From: Trichosporon coremiiforme
Taxonomy: Eukaryota > Basidiomycota > Tremellomycetes > Trichosporonales > Trichosporonaceae
Length of the DNA: 64,000 nt
NCBI GenBank assembly: GCA_039545355.1
Contig: BCJJ01000025.1
Coordinates: forward strand, 120,510-184,509
Reading direction: 5' to 3'
In this document: positions 1-10,455 of the stretch, piece after piece
How the letters are laid out: the number at the start of each line of letters is the position of its first letter
How positions within the stretch are numbered: position 1 is the first letter of the stretch
The notes under the pieces: generated by a model
The model's input: only the letters and a program-made list of their open reading frames with translations
Told to the model about the DNA's origin: nothing
Databases searched by the model: none
Translations under genes and position numbers: made by a program

Positions 1-238
1 GGCTACAAGATCGCTGATTGAACTTCTAGGTACTTTGAAGTGGCGATGTGCAGCCCTGATGCCATGAAGTTGGGCATAGTTGACGATTGCACCGCGTTTT
101 GAGGGCGATTTGGGCATCCGCATCATGCTAGGTCAATGGAGAAGACGCGACTGATCTTGCATGCAAAGTTTAAGAGGCACCGGTGCAGTACGGCAAAAGT
201 TATGTGGCATCGCGCGACAAGGTCATGTGAGTGTCCGG
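1..238. other. window edge, no supported gene
   Basis: This stretch lies just downstream of the minus-strand monooxygenase stop. On the minus strand I looked for the missing C-terminal motifs of that enzyme and found no convincing continuation. It is either 3' flank, or a long intron with the remaining exon outside the window. Confidence 0.4.
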
Positions 239-1572
239 TTACTTATAAACACCACTGTACGTCTGGACCTCCTCCCTCCACATATCCTGCAGATTCACGC
301 CGCCCGCGCCATAGATCGGCAATCCCGGGATGCCGCTGACGTCGAAACCGGTCGCGCACACGATCACGTCAAAGTCGTAGTCCTTCCCGCCCGCCCGAAG
401 ACCAGTGGGCGTGAAGCACTCGATCTCATCGCTGACGAAAGTGACTTCGTCACTGACGAGCGCCTCGAGGTATCCCGGCCCTGGAGTCAGGCGCTTGCAC
501 CCGACGGGGAAGTCGGGGATCAGCGTCGCTGCGATCTCGGGCTTGGTGGCCAGCATGTCCCGCATGCGCGCGAAGAGTGCGTTCCGTGCTTCAGTCTGCA
601 GAGTGCTGTCACGGTGCGTGATCTCATGTACCGAGCCGAGATCGCGCTCAATGAAAGCCCGGAAGGATTCGTAGAAAGTGGGATCGCGGAACTTTTCCTT
701 CTCCTCGGGCGTAAACGTGTCTGTCGTCAGACATTGCATCTGGTAGAGAAAGGAGGGTGGGTAAACTCACGGTTCATGCTCCCCTCTGCCTTGGACCCGA
801 GCTCCTTGAGTGCGGCGTCAGCGAACACGCCCGCGAGCCATGTCTTCGTGCGCCCGAAATTCGTGACCTTCGCTCCGCGCTCGCGCATACTCGGCACGAT
901 CTGGATCGCACTGCTTCCGACGCCGATGACGGCGACGCGCTGCCCGGCGTAGTTCGTCCCGGCCTTCTCTTCTGAGGCAATATCCCAGGACCCAGAGTGC
1001 CGGAGCGTGCCTTTGTATGTCTCCCTGCCAGGAATCGCGGGCCACTGCGGGCGTGACAGAATGCCGGGGGCGTAGGCGACGAACTCAGCTTCGTCCGTGA
1101 GCTCTTCTCCGCTGTCCAAGTTCTTGACACGCGCGAGCCAGGTGCCCTTGTCCTCTTGCCAGCGCAGCTCGACGACCTTGTGTCCGAGCTTGACGGCCGG
1201 TCGCACGTTATACTCATCAGCGACGGCGTCAATGTAGTTCTTGATCTCGGCACCCGGAGCGTAGAACCGGGACCACTGCGTGTTCTCGCAGAAAGAGTAC
1301 TGGTACGTGTGCGCGGGGATGTCGCACGCGACGCCGGGATAGCGGTTTGCATGCCACACGCCACCGAGGGAGTTGGCCATCTCGTAGATCTGCAGCTTTG
1401 CATTGGGAAGTTTGGAAGCGACCTGGATGGCGAAGCCGACGCCGCTGAAGCCAGCTCCGATGCCGAGGATGCGCACTGGCCGTGGGTCGCCGATGGGTCG
1501 CTCGACGAGGGGGGGCGCCCAGCTGTAGTCTGGTACTCTGAGCGTTAGCCGGGGTTCGTGAGGTGTGGCCAT
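239..1572 (-). CDS. Baeyer-Villiger-type flavin monooxygenase, apparently C-terminally truncated
   Basis: Predicted FAD/NADPH-dependent monooxygenase that would insert oxygen into ketones or similar substrates. Exon 1 is 771..1572 and exon 2 is 239..720. The 50-nt intron (721..770) has a GTGAGT donor, ends in ACAG and restores one frame, giving about 427 residues. Visible motifs are the first Rossmann loop GIGAGFSGVG (residues 37-46), the BVMO fingerprint Y-x-G-x3-H-x3-W (YKGTLRHSGSW), the second dinucleotide loop VIGVGSS, and the ATGFD motif near the end. Family members normally run past 500 residues with an FPN...GPN segment after this point, but here the frame stops right after YSGVYK. The stop overlaps a weak donor-like AAGTAACC, so a further exon beyond the window edge is possible. 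The substrate cannot be read from sequence. Confidence 0.8.
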
Positions 1573-2967
1573 GACGGGCCAGTGGGTTGAATGGATCGAA
1601 CGTCATCATCAAAAATATCTCAATGACGCTTTGGCCCGTAAAAGAGGTGTGAGGGGAACTTACTCCTGACTTGTGTTGCTGCTGACGGTAATGGTCATGT
1701 TGCGGGGGGGTAGTTTGAACGTTAAGCCGAGGCTGCTGGGGATATTATATTGTCTCACTTGAGGTTGCTCGTTGGGGTAGCCTTGCGCGCCGTCTCATCC
1801 CCAATGTGAGGGCGGAGACGTTTCCGCCTGCACTGCGCCTCCAGATGTGAGAGCACTGGACGCAGAGTGAGTCGCCATCGAGCGGCCGCAAGCTCCTCTT
1901 CGTCGCGTGGCCAGGCCCACCCGGCAGCTGACCAGCTAAAACGCAGGGCGGTAACGTCTCCGGATGTTTCGATTACAGCACTGTGGGGAAGAGCGGAGAA
2001 GAGGGGGCCAGAGTGGGTCTCCAGCGCCACGAATCGACGCCTCAGACAGAGGACACAGGGTTCCGCCGGAAGCGACACGGACAAAGAGGAGGGTCCCCGG
2101 AGGAGCCAAGAGGAACCAGGGCGGTCGCAGGGAGACACAGGGCCCGCGTCACTCGTCAACAGGCGGAGACGGCTCCGCTTCGAGGTTGCCGAGGCACGTG
2201 TTAGTTGCCGAGCCCCCACCGAGACGCAGCTTGTCCGAAGTTTGTCGCTGAGTCAGGCTCGGTTTGTCATCTGTCATTCATCCAGTGAGTCTCAGAACAG
2301 CAAGGGCCGGAGATTCTTGGGCCAGCTGTTGGCAAGCCCGTGATTGAGGTGAACGTGCCCAGCGAGTTGTTGAGCAGGGGAATTACAGCTCCGGACTTAA
2401 CCGCCATGCGTCGCTAGCACTGGAAACGACGCCCAGAGCCCTGCAGATGACAGCGCTAGCGATAACTGATGTCTGGTAACGCATGGCTACAGTGACTCAA
2501 AGGCCAGGCTAGAGCCGATCAGCACACCTCATCCCATTGTTGCGAAATGCCAGGCCACAGTTGGCAACGGCTAACCCTAAGGTCCAGATAGAAAGCCGAT
2601 GTCCGGCGGACCAGATACCGCTCTTCACGTCAGCACAGAGCTGTCGTCAGTGCGTCTGCGGCATGATAACGGCATCAGTGTCTGTGGAGGAAGTCAGGTG
2701 ATTCGAGGGCAGTAGTGGTTCGGAGATGCCGATGTCGGCAACTTCGGGGACGTCTCCGCCTTCTCTGGGTGGGAAGGCACCTCCGCTGGAAGGGCTTGAC
2801 TCATGCATCCGAAGGACCTCGGTGAATTGCCAGGTAACGATGCGCTGTGATCTTTAAGAGGGGCGCGGGCGGAAGGGGACGCCTGCACACCTGCCCTGTG
2901 CTTCTGTCGTTGTCAGCAACCTCCCCACGCTTCCCTCTTCAATCAGAGGCTGTGCTTCGCACAAAAC
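1573..2967. other. intergenic, no supported gene
   Basis: Several overlapping open frames on both strands (largest about 158 codons, near 1867-2343) are Arg/Ser/Gly-rich, match no family I recognise and lack a consistent coding strand. I see no RNA gene or repeat array here. Confidence 0.4.
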
Positions 2968-3448
2968 TCAACCGCTTTCGTTGGCGTGCTGCGCAATCTG
3001 ATCCTGGTGCACCACAGCGGGGACGCACATGACGTCGTTCTCGTGCATGGCACTGGGCTTGTAATGAAGGTAGTCTTGGGGATGGGCGGAGAATGCGTTG
3101 ACAGCAGCCTCTCGGCAAGAACGACGAAAGCGCACAGAAGCATGGCGTCGTAACCTTTCTCGTTCTCATCATCAAAGTCCCCGCCGGACATGGAACACTC
3201 CGTGAACGCTGTGTCCCCAGTGCATGCCCAAGCTGTAACTTGCTCGGTGCTGTGCTTGGCCAAGACGAGAACGGGATTCTTGTACGCTTGACTAAAGAGA
3301 CGGTCGAGGCGCTTGACGGCTTGGTCACGGACCGAGCGGTTCGAAGACAGGAAGGCGGCGCGGGTGTCAGCAGCCTCGGGATGGGAGACCAGGCGGCGAC
3401 AATGCTCTCCCAGAATTGGGGGAGGTTCAGGTTGCCGGCGCCTGACAT
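2968..3448 (-). pseudogene. degenerate copy 1 of an unknown tandem gene pair
   Basis: I do not recognise the family. Translating all three minus frames and comparing with the neighbouring copy (3924..4476) gives one continuous alignment only if the frame changes twice here. One base appears lost near 3373-3383, inside the segment following VAAW. Two bases appear gained near 3108-3115, where GAGAGG stands for an inferred GAGG. Shared landmarks with copy 2 are SIVAAW/SIDAAW near the start, RSVR, an acidic GGD-x-DD stretch, LCAFVV, and YLxY...ENDxM at the end. An ORF caller reports only fragments. It is probably a decayed gene of about 160 codons; sequencing error is less likely because both copies are damaged. 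Confidence 0.6.
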
Positions 3449-3923
3449 CGCTGTTGGTTGAGGACGAGTATGAGCTAACGTGTGTGTTGTTGTTGGTTTC
3501 CTCACGAAAGGACAAGACAAGTGGTGGTGATGACTGGACTGCCGTGTATCGCGGTGAGCGGTGGCAAATTGGTTACGCTGCGCCGATCATATCGAGCGTT
3601 TTCAATGCCTGCGCCCCTTGCCCTCTGTTCGTTCGCAGATCTGCACTCCACTTAGCTTTGGAGTCGCAATCCGGGGAAACGTTGCTGAGCTCTCACTTTC
3701 AGTCTACAGGTAAACAGGATGCCACGGCTGTAGGAAGATATGAGGCGCAGGATAACACGGTGCGGTAAAAAGTGTCCATGACAAAGAAGTATGGAGTACA
3801 CAAAGAAGTTGCAGTCGGGAAATGCGGCCGAGACGGCCCCAATGTTCTCATGCTGAGCCTGTTACCATCAGCACAACTTCAATACTGCTGACGCCATTTA
3901 CCAAAGCTGTTTGCCGTTTAGTT

Positions 3924-4476
3924 TTACTCAACCTCAGTCTTGGCCGTCTTCTCCTTGCGCGAGGTCTCGGGCTCCTTCGCATGCTTGGTCGCCTTGGTAA
4001 GCTGCTTCTTCTGCTTCTCCTTGAAGCGCATAACCTCGCCGATCAAGTCCATCATGTCGTTCTCGAACACTGCGAGCGACGAGTAGCGGAGATACTTCTT
4101 GGGGCGGTCGCAGAAGGTGTCGAAAGCAGCACGACTGATGTCGACGACGAAGGCGCAGAGAAACATGACATCGCCGCCCTCGTCGTAGTCGTCGTCGTCA
4201 CGATCGCCGCCCGCGTTCCACCACTCCTCGAACACGGGTGTCCCAGTGCCCACCCCAAGCAGAGAGCTGGGACGAATAGTACTGCCCCAGATCCCGAAAG
4301 AGCTTCTTGTAGAACTGGCCGAAGAGACTGTCAAGATCCTTGGCTGCCTGCTTGCGGACGGAGCGAGTGGTGGGCAGGAAGGCGGTGCGAGCTTTGGCAG
4401 ATCCATCAATGAAAGGCCATGCGGCGTCGATGCTCGCTCAGAACAGGGGGCGGGTGATTGTGTGAGAGCGGGGCAT
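3924..4476 (-). pseudogene. degenerate copy 2 of the unknown tandem gene pair
   Basis: Paralogue of 2968..3448, same strand, about 475 bp away. From a putative ATG at 4476 the frame meets an in-frame TGA (4438..4440) exactly where copy 1 has Trp (FW in copy 1, F-stop here). Alignment then runs through AAW and RSVR to SAWG, where one extra G in a G-run (about 4251-4258) shifts the frame. After that it continues through GGD-x-DDDD, LCAFVV, YLRY and ENDMM to a Lys/Glu-rich tail absent from copy 1. The 3' two thirds is still open (up to 161 codons), so a shortened product is conceivable. Function unknown. Confidence 0.6.
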
Positions 4477-4697
4477 TTGAATCGCGGGATTGACTGGAAA
4501 GAACGGAGGTGCTGGATGGAGATGTCGAAAGTGTTAACTGGACTGTTGTGTTAACAGACGGCGTCAGAATGCGCAGCAGGTAGCGTCCGTCGATCATTGC
4601 GCCTGGTGCCGTGATCGTCCCGAAACGGCGATCAGCCGTCGGTGTGGACCAGAATGCTGGGGAACATGATGTCGGGCTCTTCCTATCCACGGTGAAG

Positions 4698-7214
4698 TCA
4701 TCTTGGCACGATCTGAACTCTCTTGAAGCAATACCCTCTCTCCTCCCATCGGACAACAATACCTTTCGCCTTCCCGCCCCCAGCCGCGCCTCTTCCTTCC
4801 AGCATCTCCAGTACCTCGTCCTTACTCAATGTCTCACGCCGTTGGATTACAGGCACAGCTTGTACCTCACCACAGAGTAAGCGCTCGAGCACTTCATGCG
4901 AGACGAAGCCAGGCCCAACGGGTGCCGCGCAGTCATACAGGTTGGTAGCCAAGAAGGGCCCAGTGTCTCCCGTCAACACGCCGAACAGCGTGAAGCGTTC
5001 TGGAAAGTGCTCATCTCGGACTAGCACTCGCCAAAGTGGTCTGTCGTTCTGCGTAACCCATGCGTCGATCTGATCGTCGCCAGACGCGGCCATCCGATAC
5101 GCACGAAGGTTGCCATGCAAGTCCGACGAGATGCGCAGCTTTGCTCCCAGGAGCTTCTCCTCAATGACGAGTGTGCCCCGTGGGTCGGCTGCAACTTCCC
5201 AGTCTGAACCGATGGCTCCGAGGTCGAGACCGGGTGAGGTCGGGAACTCAATCGCCGACACCGGCGCAAGTCGTTCCAGAGCCTCACGAGCTGCCGCAAA
5301 GGAGTTGATGCGGAGCACACCAGCGAACTCGTCCAGCGTCGGCGACTCAACATCTCCCTCCACGTCTGCCTGACCCAGTCCACGCAGTAATCGAGTTCGG
5401 GGATCATCGATCCTCTCCTCCACTCTCTGTCGGCACAGCTCCTCGTCGTAGTCGAACCAAATAGCGACCACCTTGTCGCAAGCCGCAAGCCACGGTGCCC
5501 GCTCCGCCTTTGTCAGGTTGCAGCGATCGAGCACCACGAACTCAGCGAGGCTATTACCTGCGAATCCGGCGAACTCTCGCAGTCGGCTGGCGCGAGACTC
5601 GCCGTAGTCTTCGCATACGACCATGACGCCGCCAGATGTACGTTTAGCCAGTGCTTTGGCAAACCAGGACTTTCCCGCCCCATGCCTTCCGATAAGGACG
5701 AAGACACGTGGGGAAATGTCGCCAGAGACTTCCAAAGAAGAGCGAGGTTCGGCGCGTCGTTGGAGTGACCAGCGGTGCGCAATCCACTCGGATACGAAGC
5801 GTTCCTGCCGCTCGTTCATTGATGACTGCGGTCTCGCCTGGCGAAGAAGCCGGATGGCCGTCTGTGCTTCCATCATCGGCATGGCATCGTCGGCGTCTGT
5901 CGGGCCGTCCTCGCCAAACATGGCCACCAGACATGCGAGCACTGTGCCGGCTCGCCCGTCGTTGGTGTCGGCGCCGTGCACGAGCCACGTCCCGCGCCTG
6001 TTCAAACTGGCGAAGATCCCATCCATCTCCGCCAATGTTGGAGCATGACCTTTGGCGATAGCTACATGCACGTTCTCGACGTACGTGTTGTCGGGGCGGG
6101 AATCGTCGAACCATCCCGGCGGTAGCCACACCTCCGCTGTCAGACTCAGGACATGGGTAACTCCCAGGGCTTCAAGGGCTCGGATCCCGTCGAGGCTGCG
6201 CGGGGCTGAGCTGGTGCAGAGGCGGGGATAGATGGAGCTGAAGCCTTCCGGAAGTTGGTAGTCGCGGAACAGCTGGCGGGAGTCGCCGGTTACATGCGGC
6301 CAAAAGCCGCTGGCTAGGTCGGGCCACGGATGGCTCAGATGCGGCAGCAGCGCTGAAGGGATGGATGCGAGCTCGGCCTCGCTCAGCGTTGGTCCGTAGG
6401 ACACCTCGGCGCTGCGGCGCCGGAATTCCTTGGCGACCCTTGACTGCAATCCGAGGTTCAGTGTCGCAGCCCGAGCCAGCGCCATGCACGCGACTTTAGG
6501 GGAGCTCACAGCAGCAAGACGGACGTATCCCTTGAAGCTGGCTGGATAGTCGGTCACCATGCGCTCGGCAATTGCGGTCTGCCAAGCGGGAGCAGAGAAA
6601 AAGATGTGGTCGAGAGCATCAATTCCCAGGGCCGCTATACCATCGATATCGAGCGGCAGCTGCGCGATGCCCTTTGGGATGTCGTGGTCATCGGCCGCGC
6701 TCAGGGTGACGTGGAAGTCCTTCTGTCCCAGGCCCAGACTTCTCCGCGCAGCATTGCCGTGCGCCCACACGACAACGGCAATAGTCACTTGCCCCCGGGT
6801 CACGACTTCGAGGACGTAAATATGCTCCAGTGACGGAGCCGGTGAAGAGGGGTGCGCCTTCGCCTCGGCGGGGGTGAGGAGAGTAACGTGCAGCGGATTC
6901 GGAGAGCGCGAGTCGGGAAAAGCTGTATCGAGGCTGGTACCCAGCACGGCGAGTCCGCCCCGATACGAAGCCAGCCGGAGGCCATCGGGGTCCAGATGTA
7001 CCGGACGCATGGCTGTTGTGAGTGCGGCGGTGGAGGATGGAGCAAAGTCAGACGCGAGGGTGGAGGTCCGATGATCCGATGATCGAAAAGCTTGGCGTCG
7101 CGCCGGGTCCGAGATGCCGAGTCGTCGGAGCAATGTTTGGTCGCCGATCAGTCGCCTCTCGCTTCGGTCGCTTCGGTCGCCTCGACATGGAAGGTTTGGA
7201 AGACGATGTGCCAT
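4698..7214 (-). CDS. multidomain RNA-repair-type protein: 2H phosphodiesterase / DSP-like / polynucleotide kinase / RNA ligase-like
   Basis: One uninterrupted frame of 838 codons. Counting from Met1, residues 105-175 hold two H-V-T-L motifs (His109 and His168), the signature of 2H (LigT-type) cyclic phosphodiesterases. Residues about 320-435 resemble a dual-specificity phosphatase, but the loop reads VHGADTNDGRAGT, with no Cys at the catalytic position. Residues 500-660 form a P-loop kinase: Walker A GRHGAGKS (509-516) and LDRCN...ER (562-572), typical of Trl1/Pnkp-type 5'-OH kinases. Residues 680-835 look like a covalent nucleotidyltransferase: EEKLLG (Lys687, motif I KxxG), KGIVV (motif IV-like) and FKRV (motif V-like). 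Together these steps could heal and seal broken RNA ends. Met69 (position 7010) is an equally likely start, because the first 68 residues are low-complexity. Domain identities are by motif only; activity is inferred. Confidence 0.75.
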   Translation of the reverse strand: MAHRLPNLPCRGDRSDRSERRLIGDQTLLRRLGISDPARRQAFRSSDHRTSTLASDFAPSSTAALTTAMRPVHLDPDGLRLASYRGGLAVLGTSLDTAFPDSRSPNPLHVTLLTPAEAKAHPSSPAPSLEHIYVLEVVTRGQVTIAVVVWAHGNAARRSLGLGQKDFHVTLSAADDHDIPKGIAQLPLDIDGIAALGIDALDHIFFSAPAWQTAIAERMVTDYPASFKGYVRLAAVSSPKVACMALARAATLNLGLQSRVAKEFRRRSAEVSYGPTLSEAELASIPSALLPHLSHPWPDLASGFWPHVTGDSRQLFRDYQLPEGFSSIYPRLCTSSAPRSLDGIRALEALGVTHVLSLTAEVWLPPGWFDDSRPDNTYVENVHVAIAKGHAPTLAEMDGIFASLNRRGTWLVHGADTNDGRAGTVLACLVAMFGEDGPTDADDAMPMMEAQTAIRLLRQARPQSSMNERQERFVSEWIAHRWSLQRRAEPRSSLEVSGDISPRVFVLIGRHGAGKSWFAKALAKRTSGGVMVVCEDYGESRASRLREFAGFAGNSLAEFVVLDRCNLTKAERAPWLAACDKVVAIWFDYDEELCRQRVEERIDDPRTRLLRGLGQADVEGDVESPTLDEFAGVLRINSFAAAREALERLAPVSAIEFPTSPGLDLGAIGSDWEVAADPRGTLVIEEKLLGAKLRISSDLHGNLRAYRMAASGDDQIDAWVTQNDRPLWRVLVRDEHFPERFTLFGVLTGDTGPFLATNLYDCAAPVGPGFVSHEVLERLLCGEVQAVPVIQRRETLSKDEVLEMLEGRGAAGGGKAKGIVVRWEERGYCFKRVQIVPR

Positions 7215-7577
7215 GGCTTTGCGTTATTCAAATTGTGTCACAGGAGTAATTTTAGCTATGCACTACAGACCTAACGCAGAGCATGGGGCCGCGGTGCTGC
7301 TCGGCAAGTGGGTCCGCTCCCGTCTTTCCAGAGGAGATCAACACGTCATGAGCAATATGTGCCTGCCTGAAGCTTCTATCCGCTTGGCATCGTCTTCTTA
7401 TCCGCTTGGCATTGTCTCGGGACCTCGGTTTGACTAAGCAACGCATCTTCGATCATCTATTTATAACTTTGCTGACAGCGTACAGATTATGAAGCTCTGC
7501 TCTCCTCCAGCGTAGAGAATGTGATATAAGTGGGACGATGATTGCTGTTCCGCCTGGCCACACCAGCATTGCCCAGT
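7215..7577. promoter_or_regulatory. divergent intergenic region between the RNA-repair-type gene and a beta-lactamase-like gene
   Basis: About 360 bp separate two divergently transcribed genes, so it should hold both promoters. It is more A/T-rich than the flanking genes, with a TTTATAA-like stretch near 7459, but I can assign no specific operator. An upstream in-frame ATG (7542) lies 12 codons before the preferred start of the plus-strand gene. Confidence 0.35.
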
Positions 7578-8897
7578 ATGACCTACGACACCATCTCACC
7601 CGTTGCCCTCACGTCTGACGCGACGTCCAAGCTTCAGAAGCTTCTCGACAAAACCAGCAAGAGCGGTTATCCCGGCACCGTCATCGGCGTGGTCAATGCT
7701 GCCGGCGACGAGCTCTTCCTTGGCAGCAGCGAGGGCACGACCGTCGACTCCGTGAGTCCCTCATCCACCATCACCATTGCTGACGTCAGGTCTTCTGGAT
7801 CGCATCCTGCACCAAGCTGGTTACCTCCATTGCGGCCCTCCAGCTCGTGGAGGCAGGCAAGCTGACTCTCGACGGTAGTCTGGCCTCCATCGCTCCCGAG
7901 TTGAGCGGCCGTGCCAAGTTTGTTAACTCTGATCCCGAAGACCTGACCACTGAGCCTGCGAAGTAAGCCCCCATCCCCCAATTCCCCCAGGACTAACACC
8001 AGCCGCGACATCACGCTGATGCACCTCCTGACCAATACCTCCGGTCTACGATACGCCGTCTACAACCACAAGACAGCCGTCTGGCTCAAGGCGGCCTACC
8101 CCGGCGGATCTCACCTCGCGCCGCTCGACATGCCCCTCTCCTCTGAGCCGGGCGAGGCATGGGCGTACGGCATGAGCATGGAGTGGGCCGGCCAGATCAT
8201 TGAGCGAGTATCGGGGCTATCGCTCGGCGCCTATGTTGAGAAGCACATTCTGGGCCCTCTGGGCGTCACAGACGCGACGTACCAGATCGGGACGAGAGAT
8301 GACCTCAGAGCCCGTCTCCCTGGTCTGCACGCTCATACCTGCGGGGGGTTGGCGGAGATTCCCTACCCCGAGCCATTCCTGAAGCCCGAGTACGAGTCGG
8401 GAGGTGGGGGGATGTTCACCTCACCAAGAGCATTCCTCGCCATCCTTTCAGCCGTGCTGAACAGGGGCGTCTCGCCCTCCACAGGCGCGCGCATTCTGAA
8501 GTCTGAAACGGTCGACGAGATGTTCGTCCCCCAAACCCTCAACCTGCCCGATCAGGGTGCGCTGGGCAGCGGCGAGTTGCCATCGTTCATGCCGGCGTTC
8601 AGCCGCTCGCTCTCCCTCGGCACCCGGAAGGCGTGGACGCTCTCCCACCTGACCAACCTGAAGGAAGAGCGTGGGAAATCGGCAGGCTCGGGGGAATGGT
8701 ACGGCCTCTCGAACTGTTACTGGACCATCGACAGACAGAAGGGCGTCGCGGCGATCGCGTTCAGCCAGACGCTGCCTCTTGGACGTGAGTCGCTAAGAAG
8801 ATGGAGCTGACTTTCAGTGCCGGAGTTCTTCGAGCTGAAGGACCGCATGCAGGAGGTCATCTTCGCGCCCGGCGCCTTGGTGGAGAAGAGCAAGTAG
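7578..8897 (+). CDS. class C beta-lactamase / LovD-type transesterase-like hydrolase
   Basis: Serine hydrolase of the beta-lactamase/penicillin-binding fold (esterase, transesterase or peptidase S12-like). The exon model is 7578..7751, 7790..7962, 8003..8784 and 8818..8897. The introns are very short (38, 40 and 33 nt), all GT-AG, and joining them keeps one frame (402 residues). The nucleophile motif S-x-x-K appears as IASCTK at the start of exon 2, followed by ITLMHLLTNTSGL, typical of the family, and a Tyr motif in EAWAYGMSMEW. Near the end, WYGLSNCYWTIDRQKGVAA corresponds to the third conserved block. An upstream ATG at 7542 would add 12 residues; I prefer MTYD because the family begins near there. 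No signal peptide is visible, so it is probably cytosolic. Substrate unknown. Confidence 0.85.
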
Positions 8898-9234
8898 AGT
8901 CAAGGTTAGGGATGAACCGTCAATACGAGGCAAAGGACACTGATGCCTGTTACCCAGGATCACATCGCTTCGTCGAGCATATGCATCACATGTCTCTGTA
9001 TCTCCGCAGGAAAAGCGCGAACATGTCAAGAAGCTGAAGGTAGTCCGGAAGAAGGCCATAGAACGCGTAGAAGGCGTACCTTTTGTGATCGCCGCGACGA
9101 ACGAGGGCGCCGTGTGGAGGGGACAACAGAACGAGAGCCTTCGTCTCCCACTTGTCCATCCAGAACATCCTTCAGTGTCATTGCCCACGATGCCCACGCT
9201 CACGTAAGGGGCCTGTCCAGTCCTCGTCGATACT

Positions 9235-10060
9235 ATGATCCAACTCTCGGCGTTCGAAACCCAGCTTCGCCTCCGCCTCGCCAGCAAGTCGTACCGCGAC
9301 GCCATCGACCGCGAGCACCTCCGTCACATCGTGCTTACGCGTTACAGTGACGGAGGGCATGTTTGCGGATGCCACTCGCCCTGTTGCCGCGCTGAGCAAG
9401 CTCGGCCCCGGTAGCTGGTCGCAGCTGCCTGAACATCCCCTCCGTGCGCTCGGCAAGCACGTCCGGGTGCTCGACGTGCGCAGCTTTTTTCCAGGCGACG
9501 ACCAACCTTGCCCTTCTCCGACGCCTTTCCCAACCTGACCCTGTTCCGCCTCACCACGCTGGACGGCGCATACACCCCGTACGTGCCCTTTGAGGCCCAG
9601 ACGCTCGTCGTCTTTACCTCGCCTGATGGCGGCGACCCCAACCCCCAGCCTTTCGTTGTAGGCACGGACCCCGACGAGTACAACGATGAGCCAGCCGTGC
9701 CCGCCAACGTGCTGCGCATGTCCAAGAACATCACCAAGATCATAGTCAACATGAGCGGGGACGACTACCCGGTCGCAGACATGTATCGCTGCGTGCTCGA
9801 CCCCCCGCCTCACATCAAGGACATCGTCATCTTCATTCCGCGCTACACCAAGGACAGCTTCGAGTTTCCCGACGGGAGGAAGGGGCACCGCGCTGGCCTC
9901 ATGGGGCACACGACGTGTGCGGAGAACAGCATCGCCATGGATAGATCCTCTCGTTCGACGAGTACGTTAAGATGGCCGGCGTGACCCAGGCAATTCTCGA
10001 GACGGTCGAGTACGAAGATGGCACCAAGCGCAACAACGGCCCTCACGGGATTCTTTCAAC
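9235..10060 (+). pseudogene. F-box-like protein relic with several frameshifts
   Basis: No single frame spans this region, but the frames join into a coherent protein-like series. First comes an F-box-like helix segment (QLRLRLASKSYRDAIDREHL), then ADATRPVAALSKLGPG and VRVLDVRSFFPGDD. The frame then shifts to FPNLTLFRLTTLDGAYTPYV and VLRMSKNITKIIVNM, and a final shift gives FDEYVKMAGVTQAILETVEY. Shifts fall near 9340, 9500-9510 and 9950. G/C-rich third positions follow the changing frame, suggesting recent decay. It resembles the second relic at 24.9 kb in its LRLxxK...LxRHxxL pattern. It could be sequencing error, but three indels within 800 bp argue for a dead gene. Family naming is by pattern only. 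Confidence 0.5.
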
Positions 10061-10455
10061 GATATCAGGAGGATGGGCCCGCCGCCCAGGAGTGACGAGT
10101 CCCCCACAACCAGCACCAAGTCGAGCCTGTTCAGGTTACGGGTACTGGCGCCGGGTACGCGAACAGCGCCAGCGCCGGCGTTATCGTCGCCGCCGCAGCA
10201 CTGGCCGTGCTCGCGTAGCGAGCAGAGCGAACGTAGACGAGCGTTGCGCTATTAGGACATGTACTTTTAGCATCGTGCTTCTCACTAGCCATCGTGAATG
10301 CCGCTGACACCCTGACGCCTCCCAATCCTCACGTCCAGCCACCCCCGCGCTGTCACGTAACCCTTCATTCTCCCTTGCCCATTTCACTCCCAAAAGCGTC
10401 CCGGGCCCTCTCAACGCAGCAAAAGAGATCCCTGGTCCCGAGATCCACGATTCGT

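Noticed and set aside
161..952. 263-codon plus frame opposite the BVMO exons
   Set aside because: Shadow of the minus-strand coding exons; it also crosses the intron with no splice logic.
1867..2343. Possible 158-codon gene
   Set aside because: Overlaps frames on both strands, no domain, no consistent codon bias, no promoter context.
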